A stretch of DNA of 64,000 bases from NCBI GenBank assembly GCA_035048485.1, contig CM068582.1:33049596-33113595 (forward strand). Reading direction: 5' to 3'. This DNA is from Pteria penguin (taxonomy: Eukaryota > Mollusca > Bivalvia > Pterioida > Pteriidae). The notes under the pieces were generated by a model that did not search any database, was not told the origin of the DNA, and saw only the letters and a program-made list of their open reading frames with translations. Shown here one piece after another: positions 23,926 to 35,540 of this stretch (the first letter of the stretch is position 1; every line of letters begins with the position of its first letter). A program made the position numbers and the translations under genes.

Positions 23926-24877
23926 AAAACTAATTGAGTTATAAAACAATCTTACAAAGTAAGTTTCACCTCATTAAGCTTTTCTAATAACAGGGATATA
24001 ACTTGCTTGCTCTAATCTGACTGATTGGTTGTCTGTCTGTCAGTCAGTCTATAAGTATCTGACTGTATGTCCTCAAATCTTATTCAGGCTTTAAGTCTGT
24101 CACATGTATTGTATATTTAAAACAAACTTCACACTTAATACAATAAGGTTTATCATAACTAACCCAAGGTCATGTGACATACTTCAAGGTCAATGCAGAA
24201 AAAATGTACAGCTTAGATCTTTGACAAGACTTTTGTTCAGTCTCTTTGGTATAGATTTTGATTAAACTTCATACAAATGTTTATCATAACCTATATTAAA
24301 ATTTGTCATGACCTTAGCTGAAGGTTATTTAACCTATTGTAAGTTATAAAGCTGTAGAATTCTTATTTGGACTACAAATCAGTCACTGAGATAGATAAAC
24401 TCAAACAGACTACATTGTGTATACACAAACATGCCTTATACATATTTTTGAACGTCATATAACTTTCACCAAAACCAAAGATACCAGTAACCTTCTTGTT
24501 AAGGCTAATGCACTCTGTTTGGAACAGCCATTCCGATTGGTTTAATGTTTCAAAAACTCGCATTTCACTGCAGTCACATAACCCTTGGCAATGTCATTGA
24601 TGATGTCATTCAAAACTAATGTGTGTAAGCTGTTTTTAATGTCTAAACATTAGAATAGGGTTACCATGTGAGCGTTTTACAAGAACTGACAGTGTATCTG
24701 CGAATACCTTTTCAGAAATATCCGTTTCCCTGAAACTGAATTTCTTTCAGTTTCTGAAAAAAAACTCCCTTGGCAACCCCTAATTGACATAAGGTAACAA
24801 CTTTCAGACTTATGTCCTTTCTGGACTCAAGTTAATTATAAATATAGAAATTTAAAACAAAAAGTTCATTTGACGTT

Positions 24878-24990
24878 TGTCTGAATATGACGCTAAACAC
24901 AATATTGTCCCCTTTATTCCATGGACCATGAGATATGGTTTACCCTTCGGTACTTCTTTGTTTTTTTCTCCTTATCATACCTCAGTTTGT
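24878..24990 (+). repeat. Dispersed repeat C fragment
   Basis: TGAATATGACGCTAAACACA, TTTATTCCATGGACCATGAG and ATGGTTTACCCTTCGGTACTT match the end of the 44040-44360 copy in the same orientation. Confidence 0.7.
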
Positions 24991-25176
24991 TTATGTTCTT
25001 AGCAAGATTTCTTACAAACGTCTTATGGGATCAAGATAATATTTACAGCATTATTATTTATTCATTTATTATTATCTATTATTTACAGTAATCATCTGGG
25101 AGTTTTGTGCGGGACAGTCAATTAACGTCATTGAATGTATTCGTAAAAACTCTTAGGCTGCAAGTTTTTTCTGCAA

Positions 25177-25202
25177 GAGAGAGAGAGAGAGAGAGAGAGA
25201 GA
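25177..25202. repeat. (GA)n microsatellite
   Basis: About 13 GA units just upstream of an exon of the 22-26 kb locus. Confidence 0.95.
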
Positions 25203-26238
25203 ACCATTGGCGGAATACTCAGGGGAAACAAACCAACTATACTTAAAAAGGCTTTGGGAAATATTATGTATGATTATTTCAATTCTGTTTCCTTATGATG
25301 CAGATACTGTGGCAGAAGAACTTGCAGGTAAAATGTCAAGAAGAATAAAAAGTTTAGCCAACCAAACACTAACCCATTTCAATTTGACGATATTGTGGAG
25401 TCATATAAAAGGCAGACAAGTTTTATCACTGCTTGCTTCAGCATTACCCTATAGAGATGTCATTCAATTGTTGCCAGAAGTAACTTCACATCGATACTAT
25501 GTTTCTCTTAATCATGCTAAAAATGTTGGTTCAGCCTTGCCTGTTCACCACAAAGACTCACATCGCCAGAAAATGGATCCTATGAAACTGGATTCATTTC
25601 TGGATTTCATCACATCGAGTCATGTTGTAAGAGATCTTCGATATGGAGAGAGGAAAATGAAAATGATAGAAGTATTCATCTAATACACCCCTGTGCTAAT
25701 ACCTAATATTGTGCGGTGCATGGGCCCATCTGACATTATACATCAGTACCAGCTGCATCGTAGAGAACATGATACATCTCCCTTAGGTTATGTCAAAATG
25801 TCACAAAAATTGTTCATATCATCCTTCATAAAGTATTGACATAAAATTATTTACTGCCCATGATGTGAAATAGGGACTAGACGCCTGGCACACAAGGTAA
25901 TCTGACCTGACTGCAACCAAAGGTCAAGGTCAGGTCAGATCAACAAGTGTTCAATGCCAAGAGACATTAATTTATCATATTCACTCATATATTGACTCTT
26001 CATTTCAATAATTTCAGGTGACAGCACAATGTTTAGAATCCTTTCAGAATGTAAAGCTAGCGTAAGGAAAAGTTTAGAAAGGCTAGACTATTTCATTGCA
26101 GAAGGAGGGAGAGCATTCCTTACAATACAATATTTCCTAGACAAACTCCTTACTAAAAGCATGATATCTAAAGAAAGACACAAAGATCTAAAAGCAATTC
26201 TTTTGCAGACCAAACATTATTTGCGAACAGATTATAAG

Positions 26239-28020
26239 GTAATTTCTATTATACTTATATTGTCATACAGTATTTCAGATATTCTAGGAGATTTTATGTA
26301 TACATTTAATAAAGTGAATTAAATGACATTCATAGAGGTAAAACTGAAATATACAATGGATATATACAATCAAAATTGAAAACTAAAGCTGTCATACAAA
26401 TATTTTTAGAATCATGTCTCTGGCAGACCATTGCATTTTGTATGCACTTAATGAAAACTGCTAAAAAGCTAACCAATTAATATTGTAATATATTTCCACG
26501 TCTGATTTCTCATAAAAATTCGATTATTTCACGATCAACAATTCAATTGTCATGTTTATGTCCTCTCCGTCTATTTTACTGTGATCTCGTATACAAGAAA
26601 TTTCATGGTGAACACTCAGGTTTTCAAAGATGACTGACAGAAAGAAACACTTTCCACGCTTTGCAGTGAAAATATACATGTATTATAAGGGTTAGAAGTA
26701 CACCTAAACAACTTCAAAATTTTAGGGTTACTTGTTGCAAAGATTTTGTCAATATCAGGCAAGTGCTGGTATCCTGTAACACAAACACCGATGGTATAAT
26801 GTAAAGCATCAAACATTGTGTTCAATTAAACAACAGTGACATTACAGGCGGTGTTAATAAAGGATATAGATCACTGTACACACTCATGGTGGATAAATGG
26901 ATCCGGGCAGATTTGTTTTCTAGCTTCTTCAGCACGGACATAATGTGGGTTAGATAAAAATATAAAAATTATAGGTTTTTATTTTCTTTTCGAATACAAA
27001 CATATCTTTTATTTCAACCACAGTGGTTAGACGATGAACTAAATTGTTACGTTTTAGGACCATATAGTCATGCATTATATCAAGAAAGGGTATGGACAAA
27101 ATGCAAAGGATGAAAATCAAATTACAAATAGGATACTTTCTTTTCGTTTGTTGATGTATAATGTATAATTCATTACACATAATATACAGCAGAACTCGTT
27201 CAGTAATATGTCACATTTGGAGTCATAAATATGACGTGGCGCAAAATGCTAATTAATATTTTGTTACGATTGTTAACAAAGAACATTGCCAGTCCTACAT
27301 GTATTTATAGTATAAAACATCAGCTGATATTCCAATTTACCACCTATCTTTCTGTTTGGTAGAGGTTGAATTAATTATTACATACAGTCATACATCATGC
27401 CTTATAGTTTCAGTATAACGGCTATATAACAAATTAGCCAATTTCTCGATTACGTATAGTAGTATCATTTCAATGGAATCAAAAGAATGTCTTCACACTT
27501 TGCGGAAATACAATGCATCAGTGGCATATACATATATAACATATAACAAATCCTTTTCACAGTAGTTGAGAAACATTGTCGGAAAACTAAAGACAACAAC
27601 TGACAACGAGGGAAACTTCCACTGAATTGCAAATGATATAAAGGTAAATTTTTCGTAATTAAAAAAAAAGATAATTAAATGATCACTTTGATCGGTTTTG
27701 AGAAAACCTGCATCCGTTTGGTCTTCCTGAATCTGTTGAAATACCGGAGCTTATATCGGTACAAGCATTTCATCTAAGATGTATATTTTTGTGGTTAACT
27801 TTAAGTACGCTATCCATGAATCTCTGCTAATGGATAATTTATTCCCAATTATACTTGTCGGAAAGTAATTTTCATAAATGCAAGTCAAAGAGTATATCAT
27901 ATTGGCTCACTAATCTCTCACTGTAAGAGGTGTGATACTGACATGCCTCAGGACACGGGCATGACAGGTACGACAGTTGTTCCTTCTTTTGACATTCGGG
28001 ACATTACAAAATGTACTTAC
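26239..28020. other. No further exon recognised
   Basis: Expected continuation of the unknown-family gene was not found; AT-rich DNA with no convincing domain. Confidence 0.4.
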
Positions 28021-28023
28021 AAT

Positions 28024-28068
28024 TTGGTTGGTTGATTGTTGTTTTACGTCGCTTTCAACAATGTACTT
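28024..28068 (-). mobile_element. SINE family A tail fragment
   Basis: TTGGTTGGTTGATTGTTGTT then TTACGTCGCTTTCAACAAT is the reverse complement of the family A 3' end only. Confidence 0.75.
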
Positions 28069-28139
28069 TGTACTTTGTGTGGGTCAATATAAGTGGGGAA
28101 GACTAAAGGGAATTACAAAGAAGGAGGTCCGGGCGTGGA

Positions 28140-29450
28140 GTCTATATTAATTATGGAATAAACCATGTCCTACACGGACATTTCGATCTACCAGATTTCT
28201 ATCCCTGAAATTCCGCATTAAAAAGATTTATTATCCAAAAAAGAAAAAGAAAACCCCTAAATTCATCACCTCACTATCTGAGAAATGGAAAGAATACTGG
28301 AGTAGGCAGCTGGAAACTGCTGCCCCATATGGATGCAATGACCATATAAAAAGCATAGGTAATCTTACCAGTCCTGGGGCCAATCACTGAATGTTCTGAA
28401 TTGCTTCAACCGAACAAGTAAACAGCATCGTAGTTATGGGTCAAAAGAATATCATGTCTCATTCGATGGTCTTCTTTCATTTATCAATCAACTGTGAGGT
28501 CTCCATTTCGTATACATTCGTACAAAACTGTACTCACTTTCATTAAAAAGGCTGCATGACATGTATGAATCTACGATGGTCTTACATTTCACTTATGCTT
28601 ACACTGAAGAGTATATTGAACCGTTGAATGTAAGTGACATTCCAGAGCATGCTCCTTTTACGAGGGAGTGTTTTCCAAAGGCTACACGACTAAGAGTTAA
28701 ACTAACCACACAGGGATACGGAATAGAACATATGAAATCGTCTCTGAGGAAGTTTATGGTCGATAGAGTATTGTTGGACAGGATGAAATCCTCCTTTTTA
28801 GAATGTTTTATGATATTTTGAAAGACTATCGTGTACAATAACATCCTTTTTACCGATCTGATTAATAGCCTACATGTATATACCTGTTTCAATCGATGAC
28901 TATGACGAGCTAGCAAGAGGCGCCAGCTCATTCCGGACACCTGCACCACCGAATGTACAATGTTATCCAGTGGTAGTTTGTTGAATTTATACTTTTAGAC
29001 ATTCAGTAGACGCCGACTTTTCTCGGGTACTTTATCCAATCTCTGAATTCCAGGGATCAGTTGGTGTCAGTACTGATACATCTTTGTGAGTGATGACATA
29101 AAGATTTCATAAAGATGTCAAACGTTTTGTTCAATAACAGTTTTGTACTGATCAGAGGACAGGTTACTTTTAAGTCTTTCGCTTCACACTCATTTGCAGA
29201 TCAATAGGTGACTTATTTTTAAATAATCATCCTATATTCACCGATTACCTTTGCTTTGTCTATACAATCAAACTAAATGTTCAGGAAACCACACGCAGCA
29301 ACACTTCTACCTGGTATCTGGATGTCATGTTTTCTCACGATGGTGGTTATCTGAACACCTCACTCTATGACAAACGTGACGATGTCAATTTTAGCATCAC
29401 AAACTTCCCTTTATGTGTAGCAATATTCCATCACCGCCTTTCTAGGCTAA
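28140..29450 (+). pseudogene. Penelope-like (Naiad-type) element relics, rearranged
   Basis: Three pieces are readable in plus orientation. At 28250-28380 the frame gives EKWKEYWSRQLETAAPYGCN and DHIKSIGNLTSP, like the segment after the GIY-YIG domain in the element at 32-36 kb (AELYWIKQLQTPYPLGLND). At 28680-28770 comes TRLRVKLTTQGYGIEHMKSS followed by LRKF, the far C-terminal RT tail. At 29290-29430 comes TWYLDVMFSHDGGYLNTSLY then DKRDDVNFSITNFP, an RT block that should precede that tail. The order tail-then-body means at least two truncated copies in tandem, or a rearrangement; tandem partial copies are usual for Penelope-like elements. A SINE interrupts the last piece. The stretch 28561-28680 is open but unrecognised. 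Confidence 0.6.
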
Positions 29451-29451
29451 G

Positions 29452-29722
29452 CCGGCGTGGCCTAGTGGTATCACGTCGGACTCCTGATCGGGAGGCCGGG
29501 GTTAGAGTCCCGCTCTGGTCATGCCGGTGTCATGTCTTTCGGATGAGACAATAAAAACCGGGGCCCCGTGTCGTGGTATGCATGGCACGTTAAAGATCCC
29601 TCACTGCCCCGGGTGGGTCCGTTGCAAAGGTCAAAATTTGTATGCCCCGCAACAGGCAGATGCCGTCACCAAATACGTGAAATATTCGTGGTGTGACGTA
29701 AAACAAAAATCAATCAATCAAC
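29452..29722 (+). mobile_element. SINE family B
   Basis: A-box TGGCCTAGTGG, B-box-like GGTTAGAGTCC (one base changed from the usual GTTCGA core), body TGTCTTTCGGATGAGACAAT, GGCACGTTAAAGATCCC, CAACAGGCAGATGCCGTCAC, and an (AATC)n tail. It is inserted in the RT relic. No clear TSD; CTAGGCTAAGC / TCTAAGCTGG at the edges is only suggestive. Confidence 0.9.
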
Positions 29723-29725
29723 CTG

Positions 29726-32203
29726 TCTAAGCTGGATATATATCTCAGTTAATACGGGTTTAACTCGCAAAAGCGAGTGCAAATTACGCTGACTTTGATT
29801 GCGAAGCGATTTTCAGATATACTTCTCAGCCATGGATGTGTCAGTGGTAGACTATAAACGTCACTGAAAAAGTTCTAATGTTGATACGAAGCTCTTATGG
29901 TAGATTCTGACGTCTCGTTATCCAGAAATTTAAATGCTATTTAAGTTGTAGCCTATTCATCCTGAACACAGAACTTGACACATATACTTTGTATTTAATT
30001 GATGCGACAATTTTGGGTTTTCTAGCAAAACGGATGCTTACTACATTTTGGTAGGAGTAAACATTACTATCAAAGCTACAAGCAGTGAAATGTATGTTCC
30101 ACAAAACTCTGATTACATGTATGTTTTGCAAAAGGCTCACTTATACTATAGGATATTATAAAGTGCCAAATTTTGCCTTTTCTATGACATATATTATAAA
30201 AAGTTCCGCGGCAAAATAAAACTGATCGTTTTACGGAGATGGGTCATTTTCAGATTTTGTCTATATTTGTGTCTTTTCGTTCGTGTGCTTAAAATACCAT
30301 TATTTCAATCAACTAACATACTTTTGTTTGAATGATGAAGAGGAGAAGAACACAATTAGTAGCTTAAGTGACATCAATACATTTTTTGAAAATATATATA
30401 GCTTCTCAAAGTAGCCAAATGTCCCTTTTGTTACGTGTCTTTTCGCCACCGAGAGCAAATTTTCAACATTTTAGGCTTTAAAATTGTAACAAATTTTGTA
30501 AAAAATTTGTGGATTTTCAGGTAAACTTTTTTGCTGATAACAGTGTATGACAAAACAACATAAGACATGTCAAGTAGTATATAACAAAGAAAATAATAAA
30601 GCATAAAGTTTTGTCTCATGTCGCCGCGTCCTTGTTGTTACCTTAACACAAATGTAATGTGTACGAGTTATTCCTCTTGAATGATGTATCTGTAACTGAC
30701 TTCTCCCTCAACCTAATTTCCCGCCAAAATGATGCCAAGCAAGAAACAAAACATTTAATGAGACTTGAAAGATATCCATCCATAGTTGAGCATAGTTGAC
30801 AGCGTATATTTACAACATGTCTATATATGTTGTTACACAAATAAAAAAATATGTATAAGTTATTTTGTTTATTTGTTTTTCACATTTTTTCACTTAACAT
30901 TACTACACGAGGCATCTATTTTGTTTTCTGGGAGCACTCATTAACAACAATTAAAATTTCCTCGAATACATTCCTGGTGTTACTTTCCCTGGTGTTGCCA
31001 TGGGAAAAGCAACTCAACAGACGATCTTGGTAACACCAAGGACAAATCAATTCATAGACTTGCAGAACTTGAATAATGAGATACTAAAATACTTCCAAAT
31101 AATTATATATATTATATATTAATATATTATTTCGTATCAAAGTAAAACATATTGATTTATCATAAGTTACTTACTTATATGTTACATTTAGTCATAATAT
31201 GCATGAATAATAACATATAAGTAAGTAACTTTATAATAAACTTTTGTTAAATGAATACATTAATGCAACATTTATATATGGTAGTAATGATTGCAAACAA
31301 ATCTATGTAGTTTGAATGAAAACAATGTTCTATTCATTTGAAATAATTTGTTTTCTAACACAGGTGTCATGATGCTAAATTAATTTCAAAAACTGAAGCT
31401 TTGATTTGATAAAACATATATGTATTGAAAGAGTTTTTGGAAATTTTGTAAGTTTTTTTACTATTTTGATATCTGGTAATACCATGGACTAGCAGCTGAT
31501 ATAGCTGCAGACATATTGTTAGTAATTTTAACATTCACAGTTCATTTGTTGATGTTCTATTGATGTTTTTATGTATTTTCAAGGTTTCATGTTTTCAAAT
31601 AAAGCATCAAAATGTTCCCTTTTTGTCCATTTAATTTCTTGAAAAATGACACTTTAAATAAGGACATACATGTATTCTGAAATTGACCCAGATATGTCGG
31701 CTTCACACTGACTGAAAATTTTATTAACCCAACATATCTCAGTAGATAAATGACAAAAGTAGTAATATCTTGTCGAACCGGTGTTGCTTCATCAATAGGG
31801 ATTTAATTGGACCCAAGTAATCCCGTGTTTAGGTCCCACCGGAAACTCATATGTGTCCTGAATGTCGATAAGACAGGTAACTTCGTGTAATAGAATTGTC
31901 TTTATATATTTTCACATATGAACTAAATTTGTAAACCCTAAGAGTACTAGTAAGTCACTCGTAGTTTAAATTGTATGGGTGACGTCATAGGTACGAAATG
32001 ACGTAGACCTCATTTACGTGTGGTATCACTCGTAAAACTACGAGTTCTCTAGGTGTATTCATACATATAAGTTACTCGTAAAATGAGAAATGACCGTGTT
32101 ATGATGTCTTATACACAATGATCAGGCATTATGACGAGAGAGACAGTATTAAAAACTCGAAATAATCCACTGAAAATTTATAGCGGAAGGAGTTATAATA
32201 TAT
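29726..32203. other. No gene recognised; one hairpin
   Basis: AT-rich intergenic DNA. Between 31162 and 31233 a 21-bp perfect-arm inverted repeat (GTTACTTACTTATATGTTA and its complement) encloses a 26-bp spacer. Otherwise nothing is recognised. Confidence 0.5.
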
Positions 32204-32757
32204 AAGAGGAGTTACTGGCTCAGTTATGTGACTGAAGACACCATGGAGCAATACAATACATGAATATCAATAATATACTAGCACATATAACACATTACAA
32301 AAATATTTGATTGTAGTGCAATTAAGATACCGACTTAGGACGGTCATTTAATTTGACAAAAGCCAAACAAACGGTATGGTCAACCGGTTTATGGGCCCAC
32401 CTTCCCACTCACCGTAACAGCAGAACAATCAAAGGATGTACATTTAAAAATTAATAAATAATCCTCCATGTAAAGAACAAGGGTCAACAGGTATCGCATA
32501 TTAGGAGGTTATAAAAATGTGAACACGTAAGGTATTGTAAAACACATAATGATATAAAAATATATGCGACATCAACATGATAAACCGTGCTCTGCCAGTC
32601 TGAAAGCGAGCTAAATCTGTAGGAGTCCCGACTAACAGTCAGAGGGGACGAGTTCAGGACCATGTCTCCTCTGAAAGAGGTTTGGACAAGGCCCGTCATA
32701 TAGTCCCCACCGACCTGTTAGTCAGCGTGCAACGTTCAAGTAAAAGTCTGTATAAGG
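32204..32757 (-). repeat. Pseudo-LTR, left (3' end of main Naiad copy)
   Basis: Contains the last ~19 codons of the RT frame, the UGA stop, the SECIS-like hairpin and the ~430-bp 3' UTR. The reverse complement of 35541-36095 over its whole length, about 90% identical by eye. Confidence 0.88.
32644..32708 (-). promoter_or_regulatory. SECIS element (form II) of the Naiad selenoprotein
   Basis: Read 5' to 3' on the minus strand: helix I GGGGAC/GTCCCC (6 bp); quartet AUGA C ... U GA A with tandem G-A pairs; helix II GGGCCTTGTC/GACATGGTCC (one U-U mismatch, one G-U); 12 nt from AUGA to an unpaired AAA; mini-helix III CCTC/GAGG closed by TTTCA. This fits the SECIS consensus (AUGA, AA, GA) including the 12-nt spacing. 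The UGA stop of the RT frame is the UGA of the AUGA quartet. The function is selenocysteine recoding of upstream UGA codons through SBP2/eEFSec (established for SECIS elements); activity of this copy is inferred only. Confidence 0.82.
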
Positions 32758-34345
32758 CTGTAGAGGGGCCAAATACAAGACCTATAGTCTTTTTGATGAT
32801 CTCAATGTCATATTGTCTATTTAGAAGACGTTTGACTATTTCATTACATGATAAAATAACGTTATCGGAGCCTTTTACTTTCCTTAGTTTATATACGAGA
32901 CCAACGTAAAAATTAGGATGGGAAATTCCATTGGATACATACTGTTGAAAAGAAATATTTCCAAATTTAGAAAGAAGTTCTGAATAAGATCTAAAGAATT
33001 TGCCGAATGTTTTTCTAAGCTTGTGATATCTGTAACCCTGAGTTAAAAGTTTAGTAGACATTTGTAAATTTCGTTTATGAAATTCCAAAACATCGGTGCA
33101 TCCTCTGACAAATCGAACTAATTGAGATATATAGATACCATATGATGGGAGTCGAGGGACATTGCCATCCAAGTAAGGAAAATTTACAATAGGAAATCCA
33201 AAATCCTCACGTTTATCATAAATATTATTATATATTAGGTGGTTGATAATTTTGATGTTCAAATCTAAGAAAGGTGTAGATTTATCACAAATATTAGCTT
33301 TATTCAATTTGAGCTCTCGTGGATATATTTCTGATATAAATTGTTCGAATTCAGGGTTGTCGATAACCAAAATGTCATCCAGATATCTGCAAATATTATT
33401 AAATTTGTCAATGAGGTCGAAACGTTTTGACTTTTAAATAGAAACCATAAAATCCCTCTTATAACAATAAAGAAATAAATCCGGTATCAGAGGCGCGCAG
33501 TTAGTACCCATAGGAATCCCAACTATTTGTTGATATATCTTGCCATCAAATTCCACAAAAATATTATTCATGAGAAAATCTAGTGCTTTACATAATTCCT
33601 TGCAAGTCCAGTATTTATATGAAGTATATTGTTTGTTGGAAAAGAATCCAGAGTTATTGGAAGTACATATGTACGTTTTAGATTCTCTGTGAAAACACCA
33701 TTGTATAAGAGACAGCAACTTACTTTTAATCAAATCATGAGGCAGAGATGTATAAAGTATAGAAAAATCAAATGTAGAAATTTCAGTTGCTTTGGAATTT
33801 AGTGAAAGAAGTTTGTCTATAACTTCATGAGAATTTTTAATTGACCAAAAGTAATTGATGTTACTATTATGAAATGCGACATGACAATATTTGATAATAT
33901 GATCTTTTATAGCAGTTAGAGCAGACGTAATATGTTTCGTTTGTGTCGTAGTAGAGCAGTGGCTAGAATTAGATATGAAACGTGATTTATATGGACTTTT
34001 ATGTAGTTTTGGGAGCCAATATATGGTTGGTAGATCAGATTTATCAGTTTTAATTTTGAAGTCGGACATGGTCATGAGGTGATCGTGCAAGCTGCTGTCT
34101 TTTGAGGTAGGGCTTTCCACATATGTATGAATGGAGTTTAATTCGTTTTTAAGTACTTCAATATAATATAGTTTTCAAACTACTATTATGTTATTTCCTG
34201 CTTTATCAGCAGAAACAAAGACATATTTAGCATGTAAGTCAGCTATCCTCTTTTTAATATAATTTGCCGTCAATGTAATAGGCTGTCGAAATAAATGCGG
34301 ATTTTAAGAAAAGATCTTAATACGGATATCGACAATTCTTAAAAT
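32696..34345 (-). pseudogene. Naiad reverse transcriptase region (broken)
   Basis: In one frame on the minus strand: KYEILRIVDIRIKIF, VFVSADKAGNN, an in-frame TGA at 34175-34177, KLYYIEVLKNEL, YWLPKLHKSPYKSRFISNSS (RT finger block), STFDFSILYTSLPH (motif A), VGIPMGTNCAPL (motif B), RYLDDILVID (catalytic YLDD), YDKREDFGFPIVNFPYLDGN, YGIYISQLVRFVRGC and LYKLRKVKGSDN, ending VGTI and a TGA stop at 32696-32698. A TAA at 33434-33436 lies between motifs B and C, and TAG/TAA codons lie near 34320 and 34260. The catalytic aspartates are present, so decay is by nonsense mutations rather than active-site loss. Related RTs are those of Penelope-like elements, sisters of telomerase RT. Confidence 0.88.
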
Positions 34346-34439
34346 CTCGTATTTCCAATCATTAAGAGCATGAACCTACACCTGTTCTTTTTACACCAAC
34401 GTTTACAATATGTAGTTAAAGCATCCTGTATAACGTCAC

Positions 34440-34990
34440 GGCATTTATTGAAATCTATCCTGGACGGTAACCTATATTTAGGTCCCAAAAAGGGTACGAA
34501 ATACAGTTTAGGTCACCAGTAATAATATGACCTGCCGGTTTATATACATATTTAGAATTTTCACAAGAACACGACGAAAAAATAGAGTCTGAAATATCAG
34601 GGTTAGATGTAACTCTATTATAATTTAAAATAAGATTTCTTATAGGCTTTTTGTACTGGTAACAAATAAGTGGAGGTTCTAAATTCTCAAAATATTGGGG
34701 GATTTTAGATGTGACTCTATGATCACGGAAAATATTAGAAATGCTATGTAGATCGAAGCCTTTATTAATAAATTTAATTTTGAGAAATTGCTGCTTGGGT
34801 GGAAGAGACGGAATACGAGGAAAGAGTTTATTATATGAAAATAAAATAATCAATTTGAGTTTAAATCAATCAGAATTGCGTAAACTTCGAAGATCAGCTT
34901 CGTCCAGGATAGGTTTCAATTTATTTACCGGAATAGAGGATAGTGCATGCAAAAGTTCATGACGGCCATTATATTTGCGATAAATAGAAG
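34440..34990 (-). pseudogene. Naiad linker region with CxC motif
   Basis: The frame gives SIYRKYNGRHELLHALSSIP, LDEADLRSLRNSD, an in-frame TGA at 34866-34868, then FKLKLIILFSYNKLFPRIPS, PPKQQFLKIKFINKGFD, FSSCSCENSKYVYKPAGHII and TGDLN. The CSC is the CxC motif diagnostic of N-terminal-endonuclease Penelope-like elements. After GDLNC a frameshift near 34495 moves the downstream GPKYRLPSRIDFNKCRDVI to another frame. Confidence 0.8.
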
Positions 34991-35082
34991 ATCGTCTAAT
35001 GACCTATTTAAACGATTACGTTTTCTGATGTTATGATTACGGCGACAACCATGTGACCTACGTATTCTAATAGTATTATGTC

Positions 35083-35535
35083 TTAATGTAAAAATATTGA
35101 TCTTATTCTGATGAGAAGAAATATTACATTGTCGATATATTTGGTCGTTGAGACCGAGAGGGTATGGGGTTTGTAGTTGTTTAATCCAGTAGAGCTCGGC
35201 TTCCCAAAGTCGTTTTTAACATCTGATTTCGTATCACCTGGTAATTTAGAGATATTTTCTACTAGGGTTATTTTTACATTGTTAATATTATCTTGGTATT
35301 TATTAAAGTGGTTATAAAGAAAATTCTGGTATTTACGTCGTGAATTATTACGAATTTTATAGGAATGATTCCGAAAACGTTGTTTCAAAGTTTGAGAAGT
35401 TTCCCCGACATATTGAGCCCCACATCCTCTAGCTTCTTAAGTGATGACATATATAACATTGGCAGTATTTCAATCTATGTCTTTGTCTAATTTGGTGTTA
35501 TATGTATTTCCATTAACTGAAGATTCAATATTGGA
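35083..35535 (-). pseudogene. Naiad GIY-YIG endonuclease domain (broken)
   Basis: The minus-strand frame reads NTKLDKDID, TGA (35470-35472), NTANVIYVIT, TAA (35437-35439), EARGCGAQYVGETSQTLKQR, FRNHSYKIRNNSRRK, then NFLYNHFNKYQDN. VIYVIT and QYVGET are the GIY and YIG halves and the downstream R and H are in place. Penelope-like endonucleases carry a CCHH metal-binding set around this motif. The TGA sits where I expect the first cysteine, and the TAA sits where I expect the next, one G-to-A change from TGA. A frameshift near 35215 separates it from LWEAELYWIKQLQTPYPLGL. Confidence 0.83.
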
Positions 35536-35540
35536 CTTGG

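Larger units (their letters stand above)
22005..26238 (+). pseudogene. Multi-exon gene of unknown invertebrate family, probably pseudogenised
   Basis: A series of exon-like segments with splice signals lies in one orientation. Segments: 22005-22080 (TTTTTTCTATAG before, GTAAGT after; DDLDDLTRTFQNFITG), about 22284-22658 (LRPDFCLQQLYRLNTTYAQH, PIGTLSIRLMVCPS), 23471-23541 (ACTGCLRKICTLEKCSEDV), 25304-25786 (EELAGKMSRRIKSLANQTL, LPEVTSHRYYVSLNHAKN) and 26018-26238 (ILSECKASVRKSLERLDYF), ending at a GTAATT donor. I recall the set as one large uncharacterised protein common in bivalves and cnidarians; no biochemical function is known to me. Breaks: an in-frame TAA at 25681-25683 with coding homology continuing beyond it, a stop at 22656-22658 directly after EMN, and a phase mismatch between the first two segments. 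No 3' end is visible. Confidence 0.6.

Noticed and set aside
32682..33437. Plus-strand frames over the Naiad RT
   Set aside because: Antisense shadows of the RT coding region.
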